A stretch of DNA of 64,000 nucleotides, from positions 54,432 to 118,431 of the forward strand of contig NZ_JAIBKA010000014.1 of the NCBI RefSeq assembly GCF_022603395.1, written 5' to 3'. Position numbers and translations under genes: made by a program. This DNA comes from Desulfoferrobacter suflitae (GTDB taxonomy: Bacteria; Desulfobacterota; Syntrophobacteria; Syntrophobacterales; Syntrophobacteraceae). Positions within the stretch are counted from its first letter, which is position 1. The number at the start of each line of letters is the position of its first letter. Of the stretch, positions 17,348 to 26,270 are shown in pieces. The notes beneath the pieces were generated by a model. The model saw only the letters and a list, made by a program, of their open reading frames with translations, was not told where the DNA came from and made no database searches.

Positions 17348-18506
17348 AAAATGCCTTCATTGCAAGGTCGTGAACCATTGGTCGGAAAATTTTTATTTTC
17401 TCGTTTTTCCGAGTCGGGTAGACCCGGTTGGTCAACAAGACTAGCAGAACTTGCCGGTCCAGGTCCATCCAGAAAGAAGTGCCGGTAAACCCGAGGTGGC
17501 CGACACTGTGCGGCGAAAAATAACGACCCGCGCTGGAGCCCTGGCTACTTGGGGTATCGAAGCCCAAGACCCAGGTGCCGACTTCGTCTGCATTTGCCCT
17601 CGTCCAAAAGTGTTCGAGCAGATCTGGAGGGAACAGTGCAGCTTGGTTCTTCCTGCAGTATGCACCCAAAAGGTGCGAAAGTACCGAGTAAATCCCCTGC
17701 CCCGTACCGAACAGGCCGGCATGGGGGGCTACTCCACCAAGGCAGTAGGCATTCTCATCATGCACTTCGCCCTGTACCAGTCGCCGGCGCCATGGACACC
17801 ATTCGGTCGCTGCGAAAGCAGACCCGGGTTGGCTCGGAAATGCCGGCGTAATGGTGGGATTCGACGGGGGAATCAGTCGCACAAAACCAAGCTCCTCGAC
17901 ACCAAGGGGCATAAAGACAAACTGCTGAGCAAGCACATCCAAAGGGTCATGCAACACCGATTGGATAATCGTTCCCAATACCAGAAACCCCAAGTCACTG
18001 TACCTGGACTGTCTTCCCGGCCGGGACTGCAATGGCGTGCGCATGATCCACTCAAGCAGTCGAGGCGCCCGCTCCCGTTCGGGAATCTCGATGAGCTCCA
18101 GATAGAACGAATGGTACGCCGCCAGTCCCGAAGAGTGATTCAACAGTTGCCGGATGGTGATGGATCGTTTTTCCAGCGGTACCAAGCCGGCGGGGAAAAA
18201 GCTTGCCAGACAATCATCCAACCCGAATTTCCCGGCATGGACAGCCTGCATGACAAGCAGTGTGGTAACCAGCGGCTTGGTAAGGGAGGCGAGATCGAAT
18301 CGGGTTGCGGCATCGACTGGAATTCCATCGCTCCTGGTCCGCCCCCAACATTGTTGAAAAATTATCTTTTCGGAATCGCCCACGAGCAAACTGGCCCCTG
18401 AAAAGATTTTCTCATCCAGGGCCGTCCGAAAACAGCGGTCAAGCTCTGAAGATAGTGGAAAATCAGGCTGCGAAAGGGCTTTGCGTTGCTCCGAAGGTTC
18501 GTTCAT
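17328..18506 (-). CDS. Serine beta-lactamase-family hydrolase (class C / PBP4*-like)
   Basis: A 392-residue penicillin-binding-protein-fold hydrolase. The SxxK motif is S74-L-T-K77, the YxN-like motif is YSDLG near residue 165, and a GHLGFTGTSF segment stands where HxG/KTG is expected. There is no obvious signal peptide, so it may act in the cytoplasm or the start may be misplaced. It lies between ldcA and mpl with overlaps on both sides, which suggests a D,D-peptidase or esterase acting on recycled muropeptides. The fold is shared by many esterases, and antibiotic resistance is not implied. Confidence 0.82.
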   Translation of the reverse strand: MNEPSEQRKALSQPDFPLSSELDRCFRTALDEKIFSGASLLVGDSEKIIFQQCWGRTRSDGIPVDAATRFDLASLTKPLVTTLLVMQAVHAGKFGLDDCLASFFPAGLVPLEKRSITIRQLLNHSSGLAAYHSFYLELIEIPERERAPRLLEWIMRTPLQSRPGRQSRYSDLGFLVLGTIIQSVLHDPLDVLAQQFVFMPLGVEELGFVRLIPPSNPTITPAFPSQPGSAFAATEWCPWRRRLVQGEVHDENAYCLGGVAPHAGLFGTGQGIYSVLSHLLGAYCRKNQAALFPPDLLEHFWTRANADEVGTWVLGFDTPSSQGSSAGRYFSPHSVGHLGFTGTSFWMDLDRQVLLVLLTNRVYPTRKNEKIKIFRPMVHDLAMKAFYAHSRH

Positions 18507-19356
18507 AGGTATTCAAGGTAAAGGGAATCCCGAAGGGAATCACATCGTTGGGATCATCGTGGCCAAACGGCAGAGCGACAATGATCGGAAAGTCGAAGGA
18601 CCTGCAGTGATCCAGCACCATATCATGGATGGCATGGGGTTCACCGCAATCCTTAAAATTGCCGAGAATCAGGCCGCTGAGACGCGCCAGTAATCCGCTC
18701 AGCTTGAGATGGTTCATCGCCCGATCCAGGCGATAGAGCGCCTCGCCGCAATCTTCCACCAGCAGCAGACCGCCCTCGAGGTCAGGGAAATACTCTGTGC
18801 CGATAGAATGGGCGATGCAGGTGAGGTTGCCGCCAAACACCCTGCCCGTCACTATTCCGTCACGCAGAATCTGTTGCGGTTGCAGGAGCCAGGAAAAGCA
18901 ATTTTCCCCCTGGAGTGCCCGGAAAACAGAGTCGAGTTTTCCCGGCCGAGAGTTCGCATCGATAAGGTTGGGTCCATGGAAGGTAATCCAGTCCATCCGA
19001 CCAAGGAAAGCGAGATGCAGGAAGGTAATGTCACTGTAGCCCAGGAATATCTTGGGACTTCCCCGCAGCCCTGAAAAAGGCAGCCAGGGGAGCAGCCGAC
19101 TACTCCCGTACCCGCCGCGCACACATATGATGGCGGCAATGGACGGATCGTTTATGGCATCGATGAGGTCCTGAGCCCGGTCGGCTTCGGTGCCGGCCAG
19201 ATATCCGTGCCGACAAAAGAGATGACCGCCATAGACAAGATCGAATCCCCTGTCGCGCAGAATTCCGGCCACCTGCTCTAACCGTTCCGTCTCAAAAGGG
19301 CTGGCGGGAGCCACCAGAGCAACCCGGGCTCCGTCTCTTAAAGCACTCACGGACAT
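18463..19356 (-). CDS. ldcA: Muramoyltetrapeptide (L,D-) carboxypeptidase, S66 family
   Basis: A 297-residue cytoplasmic serine peptidase that trims the terminal D-Ala from recycled tetrapeptides, producing the tripeptide used by Mpl. The nucleophile is Ser108 in LGYSDIT, after the CVRGGYGSSRLLP segment. The Glu in LLVEDCGE and the His in LPFGHD complete the S66 triad. I chose the Met at 19356, two bases after the coaX stop; an upstream in-frame ATG would extend 27 basic residues into coaX. It overlaps the serine hydrolase gene by 44 bases. The pairing with Mpl makes a compact recycling module. Confidence 0.92.
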   Translation of the reverse strand: MSVSALRDGARVALVAPASPFETERLEQVAGILRDRGFDLVYGGHLFCRHGYLAGTEADRAQDLIDAINDPSIAAIICVRGGYGSSRLLPWLPFSGLRGSPKIFLGYSDITFLHLAFLGRMDWITFHGPNLIDANSRPGKLDSVFRALQGENCFSWLLQPQQILRDGIVTGRVFGGNLTCIAHSIGTEYFPDLEGGLLLVEDCGEALYRLDRAMNHLKLSGLLARLSGLILGNFKDCGEPHAIHDMVLDHCRSFDFPIIVALPFGHDDPNDVIPFGIPFTLNTYERTFGATQSPFAA

Positions 19357-19358
19357 GG

Positions 19359-20129
19359 CTATTTCTGATTTCTTTCGAATATGATTCTCAGCCCCTTGAG
19401 CGTGAGGTATTCGTCGACTTCGTCGATAGCCGGGCATTCACTTGCGATCAGGGGAGCCAGACCGCCGGTCGCGACGACCTTGAGATCTCTCTTCAGTTCC
19501 TGCTTGGTTCGCCTGATGATTCCTTCCACCAGGCCGGCATAGCCATAAACAATTCCAGCATTCATGGATGCTATAGTGTTCTTGGCCAGGATGGATCGAG
19601 GTCGGGCAAATATTTCGACCCTGGGCAGTTTGGATGCTTTCTGAAACAGCGCTTCACAGGAAATCATGATTCCGGGGCAGATGACACCACCCATGTATTC
19701 GCCTCGTTCGGAAACATAATCGAAGGTGGTGGCCGTTCCAAAATCGACCACGATGGTGGCGCTCCTGTAGGCCTCAAAGGCGGCTACCGCGTTGACGATG
19801 CGATCCGCCCCCACCTCTTTGGGATTATCGTAAAAGATAGGCATTCCGGTTCTTATGCCGGGTCCGACAATGAGCGGGTCGATGTGCAGGTACTTTCGGC
19901 AGAAGCCCTCGGCGGAATTGAGAACCGGCGGCACCACGCACGATATGATCACGTGCTTGACTTTCTCCGGCGCCTGGTCATTGGCTGCAAACAGACTGCG
20001 CATCAGAATTCCATATTCATCCGTAGTGGCGTTGACTTCCGTGCGGATGCGCCAGTCCTGAACCAGTTGCTCTCCCACAAAAATTCCCAGGACCGTATTG
20101 GTGTTGCCGATATCCATAGCGAGCAGCAT
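19359..20129 (-). CDS. coaX: Type III pantothenate kinase
   Basis: A 256-residue ASKHA-fold kinase for the first step of coenzyme A synthesis. The phosphate-1 motif is [13 protein letters not shown] at the N-terminus, the DRIVNAVAA segment near residue 105 binds pantothenate, and [11 protein letters not shown] with GVICPGI completes the family signature. Type III enzymes are insensitive to CoA feedback. It lies between glmM (15 bases) and ldcA (two bases) in the minus-strand run. CoA supply fits the acyl-CoA-heavy metabolism seen in the window, though the linkage to wall genes may only reflect operon history. Confidence 0.95.
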   Translation of the reverse strand: MLLAMDIGNTNTVLGIFVGEQLVQDWRIRTEVNATTDEYGILMRSLFAANDQAPEKVKHVIISCVVPPVLNSAEGFCRKYLHIDPLIVGPGIRTGMPIFYDNPKEVGADRIVNAVAAFEAYRSATIVVDFGTATTFDYVSERGEYMGGVICPGIMISCEALFQKASKLPRVEIFARPRSILAKNTIASMNAGIVYGYAGLVEGIIRRTKQELKRDLKVVATGGLAPLIASECPAIDEVDEYLTLKGLRIIFERNQK

Positions 20130-20144
20130 GGCGATGTCCTGTCC

Positions 20145-21497
20145 TCAAGCCATATATTTTTGGATGTGAAATGCCATCTCCTGGGCAGTGCTTTCAATCA
20201 GTCCCTGGTCGATACCTTCCACCATCACGCGCACCACCGGCTCGGTTCCGGATGGCCGAATCACCAGACGCCCGTCCTTGCCGAGACGTCGCTCGATGTC
20301 TTGCTTCAAGCCGACCAGTTCAGGTATGTCATCAATGGGTCTGCGGTTCTTAATGGGCACGTTGAGTAAGGTTTGCGGATAAAGTTCCATGGTCTTCTTG
20401 AGCTCCGACAGAGGACGTCCTTCGCGCAGCATCACCGCCAACACCTGCAGAGCAGAGAGAATCCCGTCGCCGGTGGTGCTGTAATCGAGAAAAATCAAGT
20501 GTCCGGATTGTTCGCCCCCGAGATTGTATCCTCCCTGTCGCATTTGCTCGACCACGTAGCGATCTCCCACCGGGGTCCGCAACAAGCAGCCGCCGATCCT
20601 GCGGATCGCCATTTCCAGTCCCAAATTGCTCATGATCGTGGCAACCACCGTCTTGCCGTTCAGTCTGTCATTCCTGACGTAGTGACCGGCGCAAATGGCC
20701 ATCAACTGATCGCCGTCGAGAATTTCACCCTTTTCATCGGCAAACACCACCCGATCGGCATCCCCATCGAAGGCGAATCCGGCATCGGCGCCATGTTCCC
20801 GGACCAGGGCGGCCATATGTTCGGGATAGAGAGAGCCGCGCTTTTCATTAATGTTCTTACCATTGGGAGAATCGCCGGTGATAATGACCTGTGCACCCAA
20901 TTCCTCGAACACGGTGGGAGCCACTTTGTATGCCGCACCGTGGGCGCAGTCGATGACCAGTTTCAAGCCTTCCATACTCAACGCCCCGGGGAAGGTTGAT
21001 TTCAGATAGACGATGTAACGTCCCTGAGCATCATCGATACGCCGCGCACGGCCGATGTCGGAGCTCGATGGCCGTGGCAGACGCTCGATCTCCCCGCTTA
21101 GAATGAGCTCTTCCATAAGCTTTTCCGTTTCATCGGGAAGCTTGAATCCGTCTGCGGCAAAAATCTTGATTCCATTGTATTCGTAAGGATTATGCGATGC
21201 CGAGATAACAATACCCGCATCCGCCCTCATGCTGCAGGTAATGAAGGCGATGCCGGGAGTAGGCAGAGGACCGACCAGCAGGACATCCACACCCATGGAA
21301 CAGATCCCCGAGGTGATGGCGTATTCGATCATGTATCCGGAAAGACGGGTGTCCTTGCCGATAATGATTTTGGGTCGGCGGTGTTTGTTCTTAAAGACAT
21401 GGGCGGTGCTGCATCCCACCTTCAAGGCAATGTCAGTGGTCATAGGGGGCACATTGGCTACCCCGCGAATTCCATCGGTACCAAACAAGCGTTTCAT
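20145..21497 (-). CDS. glmM: Phosphoglucosamine mutase
   Basis: A 450-residue enzyme that converts glucosamine-6-phosphate to glucosamine-1-phosphate for UDP-GlcNAc and peptidoglycan. The N-terminus is the expected [15 protein letters not shown]. The phosphorylated serine is Ser101 in [14 protein letters not shown], the magnesium loop is DGDADRV, the sugar-binding loop is GGEQSGHL, and the C-terminal phosphate site is [12 protein letters not shown]. Length matches the family. It follows folP with a 36-base gap and precedes coaX by 15; the folP-glmM order is common in bacteria. Confidence 0.97.
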   Translation of the reverse strand: MKRLFGTDGIRGVANVPPMTTDIALKVGCSTAHVFKNKHRRPKIIIGKDTRLSGYMIEYAITSGICSMGVDVLLVGPLPTPGIAFITCSMRADAGIVISASHNPYEYNGIKIFAADGFKLPDETEKLMEELILSGEIERLPRPSSSDIGRARRIDDAQGRYIVYLKSTFPGALSMEGLKLVIDCAHGAAYKVAPTVFEELGAQVIITGDSPNGKNINEKRGSLYPEHMAALVREHGADAGFAFDGDADRVVFADEKGEILDGDQLMAICAGHYVRNDRLNGKTVVATIMSNLGLEMAIRRIGGCLLRTPVGDRYVVEQMRQGGYNLGGEQSGHLIFLDYSTTGDGILSALQVLAVMLREGRPLSELKKTMELYPQTLLNVPIKNRRPIDDIPELVGLKQDIERRLGKDGRLVIRPSGTEPVVRVMVEGIDQGLIESTAQEMAFHIQKYMA

Positions 21498-21533
21498 CGC
21501 TGACTCCTCGTCAAGTGCGATCGGAAAAAGGCT

Positions 21534-22397
21534 TCACTGCCCGGCATTGCGGAGGGCGTCACTCAACACCGCCACCTGCTTGTTGATGGCCACGTCGTGA
21601 ACACGGATGATATGCGCCCCGGCCGCAATTCCAAGAGTATTCGCTACTGCCGTCCCAATCTCACGATCTTGTTCGGGGCGGTCAAGAAGGCTTCCAATAA
21701 AGCGTTTGCGCGATGCCCCCAGCAGAATGGGACGATCCAGGCACTGCAAAAGATTCAGCTCCCTGATCAGCAGTAAGTTATGGTTCACGGTCTTGCCGAA
21801 TCCGATGCCCGGATCCACCACAATTTGTTCCCTCGCCACTCCGTGCCGGACGGCAACATCAATGCGCTCCTGCAGGAAAGCAATGACTTCGGAAAAAAGC
21901 GCAGCGTAGGTGGGATTTTTTTGCATCGTCCCGGGGACTCCCTGCATGTGCATGAGGATAAGAGGGGCACCGGTGGCGGCAGCCAGATCTGCTATCCGGT
22001 CGTCAAAGCGCAGTGAACTGACATCGTTGATGATGTCCGCTCCGATTTCCAATGCACGACGAGCCACCTCGGCTTTGGTGGTGTCTATGGAGATGGGAAT
22101 GTCACTGACGCGTCGAACGGCCTCGATGACAGGCAGAACCCTTTGCAGTTCCTCATCAATGGAGACGGGTTCGGAAAAAGGCCGGGTCGACTCTCCGCCG
22201 ATGTCTAAGATATCCGCCCCTTGAGAGATAATCCTCAAAGCCTGGGCGCTGGCTGCCTCAAAATCGAAGAAAAACCCGCCGTCGCTAAAGGAATCCGGTG
22301 TGACGTTCAAAATTCCCATGACCAGAGTACGCGGTCCGAGCTCCAGCGTGCCGGACTTGAGCCGAAGCACATATGGCTTGCGCGGGGAAACGCTCAT
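21534..22397 (-). CDS. folP: Dihydropteroate synthase
   Basis: A 287-residue TIM-barrel enzyme that condenses p-aminobenzoate with the pterin pyrophosphate in folate synthesis; it is the sulfonamide target. The two family signatures are VMGILNVTPDSFSDGG near residues 26-41 and ADILDIGGESTRP near 59-71. DPGIGFGKT and the C-terminal RVHDV complete the active site. I use the ATG at 22397, 16 bases after the ftsH stop; a longer frame to 22601 overlaps ftsH and adds low-complexity basic sequence. The order ftsH-folP-glmM is a familiar bacterial arrangement. Confidence 0.95.
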   Translation of the reverse strand: MSVSPRKPYVLRLKSGTLELGPRTLVMGILNVTPDSFSDGGFFFDFEAASAQALRIISQGADILDIGGESTRPFSEPVSIDEELQRVLPVIEAVRRVSDIPISIDTTKAEVARRALEIGADIINDVSSLRFDDRIADLAAATGAPLILMHMQGVPGTMQKNPTYAALFSEVIAFLQERIDVAVRHGVAREQIVVDPGIGFGKTVNHNLLLIRELNLLQCLDRPILLGASRKRFIGSLLDRPEQDREIGTAVANTLGIAAGAHIIRVHDVAINKQVAVLSDALRNAGQ

Positions 22398-22413
22398 CGC
22401 TGCGTGCCTCCCG

Positions 22414-24378
22414 TTAAGTGATGTCGCTCTTATCGGAGGGCTTGACCGATTTTTCCGGTCCCGAATCGTCGCCAGGTTTTGGGTTCTCTTCCGGCTCTGT
22501 ACTGGAGGCCGCTTCCATCGATGGGGAGATGACCAGGCCGGAATCCGCCGGCTCCTGCTCTTTGGGGGGAAGGTCCTTAATGAGCTCCGGCTTGACCTCA
22601 CCGATGATCCTGTCTATGTCGCGGATATCCAGGGTCTCTTTTTCCAACAAGGCACCGGCAATGAGGTGCAGCAGATCGATGTGCTGTGTGAGTATATCCT
22701 TGGCACGCTGATAATTTTCCTCCACAATACTGCGCACTTCCTCATCGATCCGAATAGCTGTCTGCTCGCTGTAATCGCGATGCTGCGCTATCTCTCGGCC
22801 AAGAAATATTTGCTCCTCGCGCTTGCCGAAACTGAGCGGCCCCATCTTTTCGCTCATGCCCCATTCGCACACCATGCGCCGGGCCATTTGCGTCGCTCGC
22901 TCGATATCATTGGAAGCCCCTGTGGTGCGCTGGTTGAAAACCAGTTCTTCGGCCACCCGGCCTCCCATCAAAATGGCGATGCTGTCCACCAGGTAGTCTC
23001 GTGAGTACGTGTGCCGATCATCCTGGGGAAGCTGCTGGGTCAGGCCCAATGCGCGGCCGCGTGGTATGATGGTGACTTTGTGTAAAGGATCTGCCCCGGG
23101 AAGCATTCGCGCAACTAACGCATGTCCCGCCTCGTGATAAGCAGTGGTGCGCTTCTGTTCCTCACTCAGGAACATGCTCTTGCGCTCGAGACCCATCATC
23201 ACCTTGTCTTTGGCTTCCTCAAAGTCCGACATGTCAATGGCGTCTTTGTTTTTCCGCGCCGCCAGCAGGGCTGCCTCGTTGACCAGGTTTTCCAGGTCCG
23301 CCCCGGAAAATCCGGGCGTCCCCTTGGCCAGTGTCCGATTATCCACATCGGCGGCCAGAGGCTTCTTGCGCATGTGCACGGTGAGAATGCCCTCCCTCCC
23401 GCGTATGTCCGGTACGGGCACGACCACCTGCCGGTCGAATCGGCCCGGACGCAGCAGGGCCGGGTCGAGCACATCGGGCCGGTTGGTCGCTGCAATAAGG
23501 ATAACGCCTTCATTGGATTCGAAGCCGTCCATTTCCACCAACAACTGGTTCAGCGTCTGCTCGCGCTCGTCATGACCGCCTCCCAGGCCCGCTCCCCGGT
23601 GTCTTCCCACGGCATCAATTTCATCGATGAAGATCAGACACGGAGCATTTTTCTTGCCCTGCATGAACAGATCGCGCACTCGGGAAGCGCCGACTCCGAC
23701 AAACATCTCCACAAAATCAGACCCGCTGATGGAAAAAAACGGCACCCCGGCTTCCCCGGCGATAGCTCGGGCCAGCAAGGTTTTGCCGGTACCGGGCGCA
23801 CCCACCAGCAACACACCCTTGGGTATTCTTCCGCCCAGTCGAGTGAACTTCTTGGGGTCTTTCAAGAACTCCACAATTTCATGCAGCTCTTCCTTGGCTT
23901 CATCAATGCCTGCCACGTCGTCAAATGTGACCTTTTTGGAACTCTCGCTCAGCAGCCGCGCACGACTCTTGCCGAAGCTCATCGCTTTGCCGCCGCCCAT
24001 TTGCATCTGGCGCATGAAAAAGATCCACACCCCGACGAGTAGCAGCATCGGGAACCAGCTGATCAGGATGGTCATGTACCATGGTGATTCTTCCTGAGGT
24101 TTGGCCTGTATCTCTACGCCGTGTTCCCTGAGAGTACGAATCAGATCTGCATCACGCGGAGCAAACGTACGAAAAGGCTTGCCGTCAGCATAGACTCCGG
24201 AAATATTGTCGCCCTGAATGGTGACTTGTGATACTTCCCCTTTTTGCACCGAAGTCATGAACTGGCTATAGTTGACTTGATGGCTGGTTTGCTGCGGCTG
24301 ATGAAACATGTTGAACAATAGAATCACCATGAGACTGATGACCAGCCAAAGGGCTAAATTCTTGTAAAAAGGACTCAA
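22414..24378 (-). CDS. ftsH: ATP-dependent zinc metalloprotease FtsH, TTG start
   Basis: A 654-residue membrane-bound AAA+ protease that degrades short-lived and misassembled membrane proteins. Two membrane helices flank a periplasmic domain (near residues 9-27 and 103-122). Walker A is GAPGTGKT, Walker B is [11 protein letters not shown], the second region of homology ends in RPGRFDRQ, and the zinc site is HEAGH. The C-terminal tail is acidic and proline-rich. I place the start at a TTG (24378), because GGGAGG lies eight bases upstream and [10 protein letters not shown] is the usual FtsH N-terminus. The ATG at 24444 lies upstream of the likely promoter. It leads the nine-gene run. Confidence 0.96.
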   Translation of the reverse strand: MSPFYKNLALWLVISLMVILLFNMFHQPQQTSHQVNYSQFMTSVQKGEVSQVTIQGDNISGVYADGKPFRTFAPRDADLIRTLREHGVEIQAKPQEESPWYMTILISWFPMLLLVGVWIFFMRQMQMGGGKAMSFGKSRARLLSESSKKVTFDDVAGIDEAKEELHEIVEFLKDPKKFTRLGGRIPKGVLLVGAPGTGKTLLARAIAGEAGVPFFSISGSDFVEMFVGVGASRVRDLFMQGKKNAPCLIFIDEIDAVGRHRGAGLGGGHDEREQTLNQLLVEMDGFESNEGVILIAATNRPDVLDPALLRPGRFDRQVVVPVPDIRGREGILTVHMRKKPLAADVDNRTLAKGTPGFSGADLENLVNEAALLAARKNKDAIDMSDFEEAKDKVMMGLERKSMFLSEEQKRTTAYHEAGHALVARMLPGADPLHKVTIIPRGRALGLTQQLPQDDRHTYSRDYLVDSIAILMGGRVAEELVFNQRTTGASNDIERATQMARRMVCEWGMSEKMGPLSFGKREEQIFLGREIAQHRDYSEQTAIRIDEEVRSIVEENYQRAKDILTQHIDLLHLIAGALLEKETLDIRDIDRIIGEVKPELIKDLPPKEQEPADSGLVISPSMEAASSTEPEENPKPGDDSGPEKSVKPSDKSDIT

Positions 24379-24418
24379 AATCAAAGCCTCCCTGCTTTGC
24401 GTATTTAGTAACCCCTCA

Positions 24419-24444
24419 ATTATAGCACGATCAGGATGAGTCAA
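24419..24444 (-). promoter_or_regulatory. Extended -10 promoter for the ftsH operon
   Basis: On the minus strand TGCTATAAT gives an extended -10 (the hexamer is 24419-24424). A TTGACT lies at 24439-24444 but only 14 bases away, so recognition probably depends on the extended -10. Transcription would begin near 24412, about 35 bases before the TTG start. Confidence 0.6.
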
Positions 24445-24680
24445 GGATGAATTGCCCGGCTCTTCCAGGGGATTTGAACGTTGCTATTTCCAGGCGTCTG
24501 TATGTCGGTCGCTGATTCTATTCTGGAAGCGAATAGATAACAAACAGAAACGCACAAGTCATAGTTCTGTGTGGCGATTCTATATCAGATTACAAGGGCA
24601 TCGAAAAGTAGCATTCTCCCCGGTGGTCGCAAAAAATCACTGCGCGCCTCGCATTATCCCGTTCTTGTTTGAACCAATGT

Positions 24681-25121
24681 TCAATGAATTGTGAGGGGGT
24701 CTAATCCGGATTGGGTTATCAGCCAATTTTGCATTTTTTCACTATATGACCAGATCTGTGTGACCGTCTCTGTCTTAAGGTTTGGATCATTAGTGAAATA
24801 ATAACGATATCGTATAATTACCGGAACGGAATGGGCAGTGCTCTGCCAGTTTATGTGGCGAATATCGTACTCGGTCAATCTCATCCGACCTTCCAGTTTG
24901 TCCGACTGCCGCCAGAATTTCTCCTGGTAAGCAGGCGCAACAAATACCGCAGCCTGCTTGAAATCTCCCCAGCGTAAGGCTGTGTTGAAGGCTTCAATGG
25001 CGCTGGCCAGTTCTTTCACGTTGTTCTTGTTCTTGTTCAAGGCTGCGCAGCCGGCGACCAGTCCAAAAATGACAATAACGGGGACAACGGCCAGACCTCG
25101 ATAATTTCGCATAAAGCACAT
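24681..25121 (-). CDS. Small hypothetical lipoprotein
   Basis: A 146-residue exported protein. A short signal peptide ends in the lipobox LVAGC near residue 25, so it is probably lipid-anchored in the envelope. The mature part has a helical segment (AIEAFNTALRWGDFKQAAVFV) followed by beta strands, a layout that recalls NTF2-like domains without a firm match. The ATG at 25121 follows TAGGA seven bases upstream; an internal ATG at 25112 is possible. It is transcribed alone, divergent from the nuclease-fold gene. No function can be assigned. Confidence 0.72.
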   Translation of the reverse strand: MCFMRNYRGLAVVPVIVIFGLVAGCAALNKNKNNVKELASAIEAFNTALRWGDFKQAAVFVAPAYQEKFWRQSDKLEGRMRLTEYDIRHINWQSTAHSVPVIIRYRYYFTNDPNLKTETVTQIWSYSEKMQNWLITQSGLDPLTIH

Positions 25122-25293
25122 GTATCATCCTAAAATTTCAGGTAAACAGCGAGACTCTCTCAGTTTCGACAGCACTCCGTTCTATATCAGAAAAGAGCCG
25201 AATCGTGGCAGCATTTTTTTATGCACCGGTTCAATTTTGAAAATTTCGGCCATAGTGCCCCGGATTTCGCGATTTTCCACGTAACCCTTTGTC

Positions 25294-25352
25294 ATGCCAA
25301 CGAAATACCGTCAGGACGGTAGGCATTCAGCGGTGATGCAGACACGCTGAAT
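25294..25352. repeat. Nested and adjacent inverted repeats
   Basis: TACCGTC and GACGGTA (25306-25321) form a compact dyad, bracketed by ATGCC (25294-25298) and GGCAT (25322-25326). Immediately next, ATTCAGCG (25325-25332) pairs with CGCTGAAT (25345-25352). The two foldings share two bases and may be alternatives. It could be an operator pair or a structured RNA; nothing decides which. Confidence 0.45.
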
Positions 25353-25479
25353 TCGGGCGTTCGCCGCAATGACCACGGTAGTTTGCCTGGCAGAACTCAC
25401 TCCATTGGGGCGATGAAATCCCGAACAGGATTCCGCTTTTGTTGCGCCGGCGGATCCTCCCTGTCCCTACGACACTTTT

Positions 25480-25508
25480 TTGCAGGTCTGCAGAGGTTTG
25501 CTTATAAT
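25480..25508 (+). promoter_or_regulatory. Strong sigma-70-type promoter
   Basis: TTGCAG at 25480-25485, a 17-base spacer and a perfect TATAAT at 25503-25508, about 65 bases before the start of the nuclease-fold gene. This is the best promoter match I see in the window. Confidence 0.75.
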
Positions 25509-25574
25509 GTAAGGTGAATAGATGTCAAATCGTAGGGTTTTGTTGCAGGGCTTTATGCCTGGGAGGATCAGACG

Positions 25575-26051
25575 ATGCGCTGGAGAACAACCTTCGTGCT
25601 GGCTGTTTTGTTTTCTCTCCCGCTGGTACCGCAGGCCGCCGAGTACAAAAGTTACGCGATCGTGAAAAATGATGGTTCGTTGCGTGTGCAGGGACGGACT
25701 ATTTGGCTTTACGGTCTTCGTATACCTCCGACTTATGAATCGTGCCTTGACTTCTTACGACCGCCGCGGTGTGGCCCCAGAGCGGTATTGATGCTGGAAC
25801 TGAAAATCGATCCCTATTTTGTTCACTGCCACGAAATAAGCCGGAATGGGGATGGCGGCATCAATGCCGTGTGTACCTCGCAAGGCGAGGATCTCGCCGC
25901 CTATATGTTGCAGAACGGATGGGCGGAGGCTTTGCCCCATGCGCCGGCAGAATACCACAGACTGGAAAAGAGCGCACGTGCGAGAAATCTCGGCATTTGG
26001 AAGCTGCTGCCGGGAGATATGATACCCTCACCGCCGGCAGGAAAGCAATGA
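25575..26051 (+). CDS. Secreted SNase-like protein, probably catalytically inactive
   Basis: A 158-residue protein with a clear Sec signal peptide (cleavage near QAA, residue 22). The remainder follows the staphylococcal-nuclease (OB) fold: an LRVQGRTIWLYGLRIPP strand pair, a cysteine-containing core and a DLAAYMLQNGWAEALP helix before a YHRLEKSARARNLGIWK ending. The catalytic residues of true thermonucleases are not visible: APE is replaced by IPP, and the YGR motif by a Gly-Gly-Ile. Cys residues in the core may form a disulfide. A binding or structural role is more likely than DNA cleavage. The start follows GGGAGG and a strong promoter. Confidence 0.78.
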   Translation: MRWRTTFVLAVLFSLPLVPQAAEYKSYAIVKNDGSLRVQGRTIWLYGLRIPPTYESCLDFLRPPRCGPRAVLMLELKIDPYFVHCHEISRNGDGGINAVCTSQGEDLAAYMLQNGWAEALPHAPAEYHRLEKSARARNLGIWKLLPGDMIPSPPAGKQ

Positions 26052-26270
26052 CCCCCCCCCTTGCGCGAGCTCTCCTCTTGAAAGCCAAAGGGGCCACCGT
26101 GCAAAAAAGCGGGTAGCCCCCATTATATTGACGGGGAGGGAGGCTGCACCTGTGCCTGCCCACAGGATTTGATCACACGGCACACCCAGTATTCCGGCAA
26201 GCCTCCCGGGGGAGGGGCTCGTAGTTGCCCTCACCGCACCCCGTTGAAGAGCAGCGGGCGATCCGGTCCT

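Larger units (their letters stand above)
25122..25574. other. Divergent intergenic region with nested dyads
   Basis: About 450 bases without a gene. It holds a cluster of inverted repeats at 25294-25352 and, near its right end, a strong promoter at 25480-25508. The rest shows no clear signals. Confidence 0.6.

Noticed and set aside
17328..18506. Calling the serine hydrolase a beta-lactamase resistance gene
   Set aside because: The fold is shared by many peptidases and esterases, no signal peptide is visible, and its neighbours are recycling enzymes.
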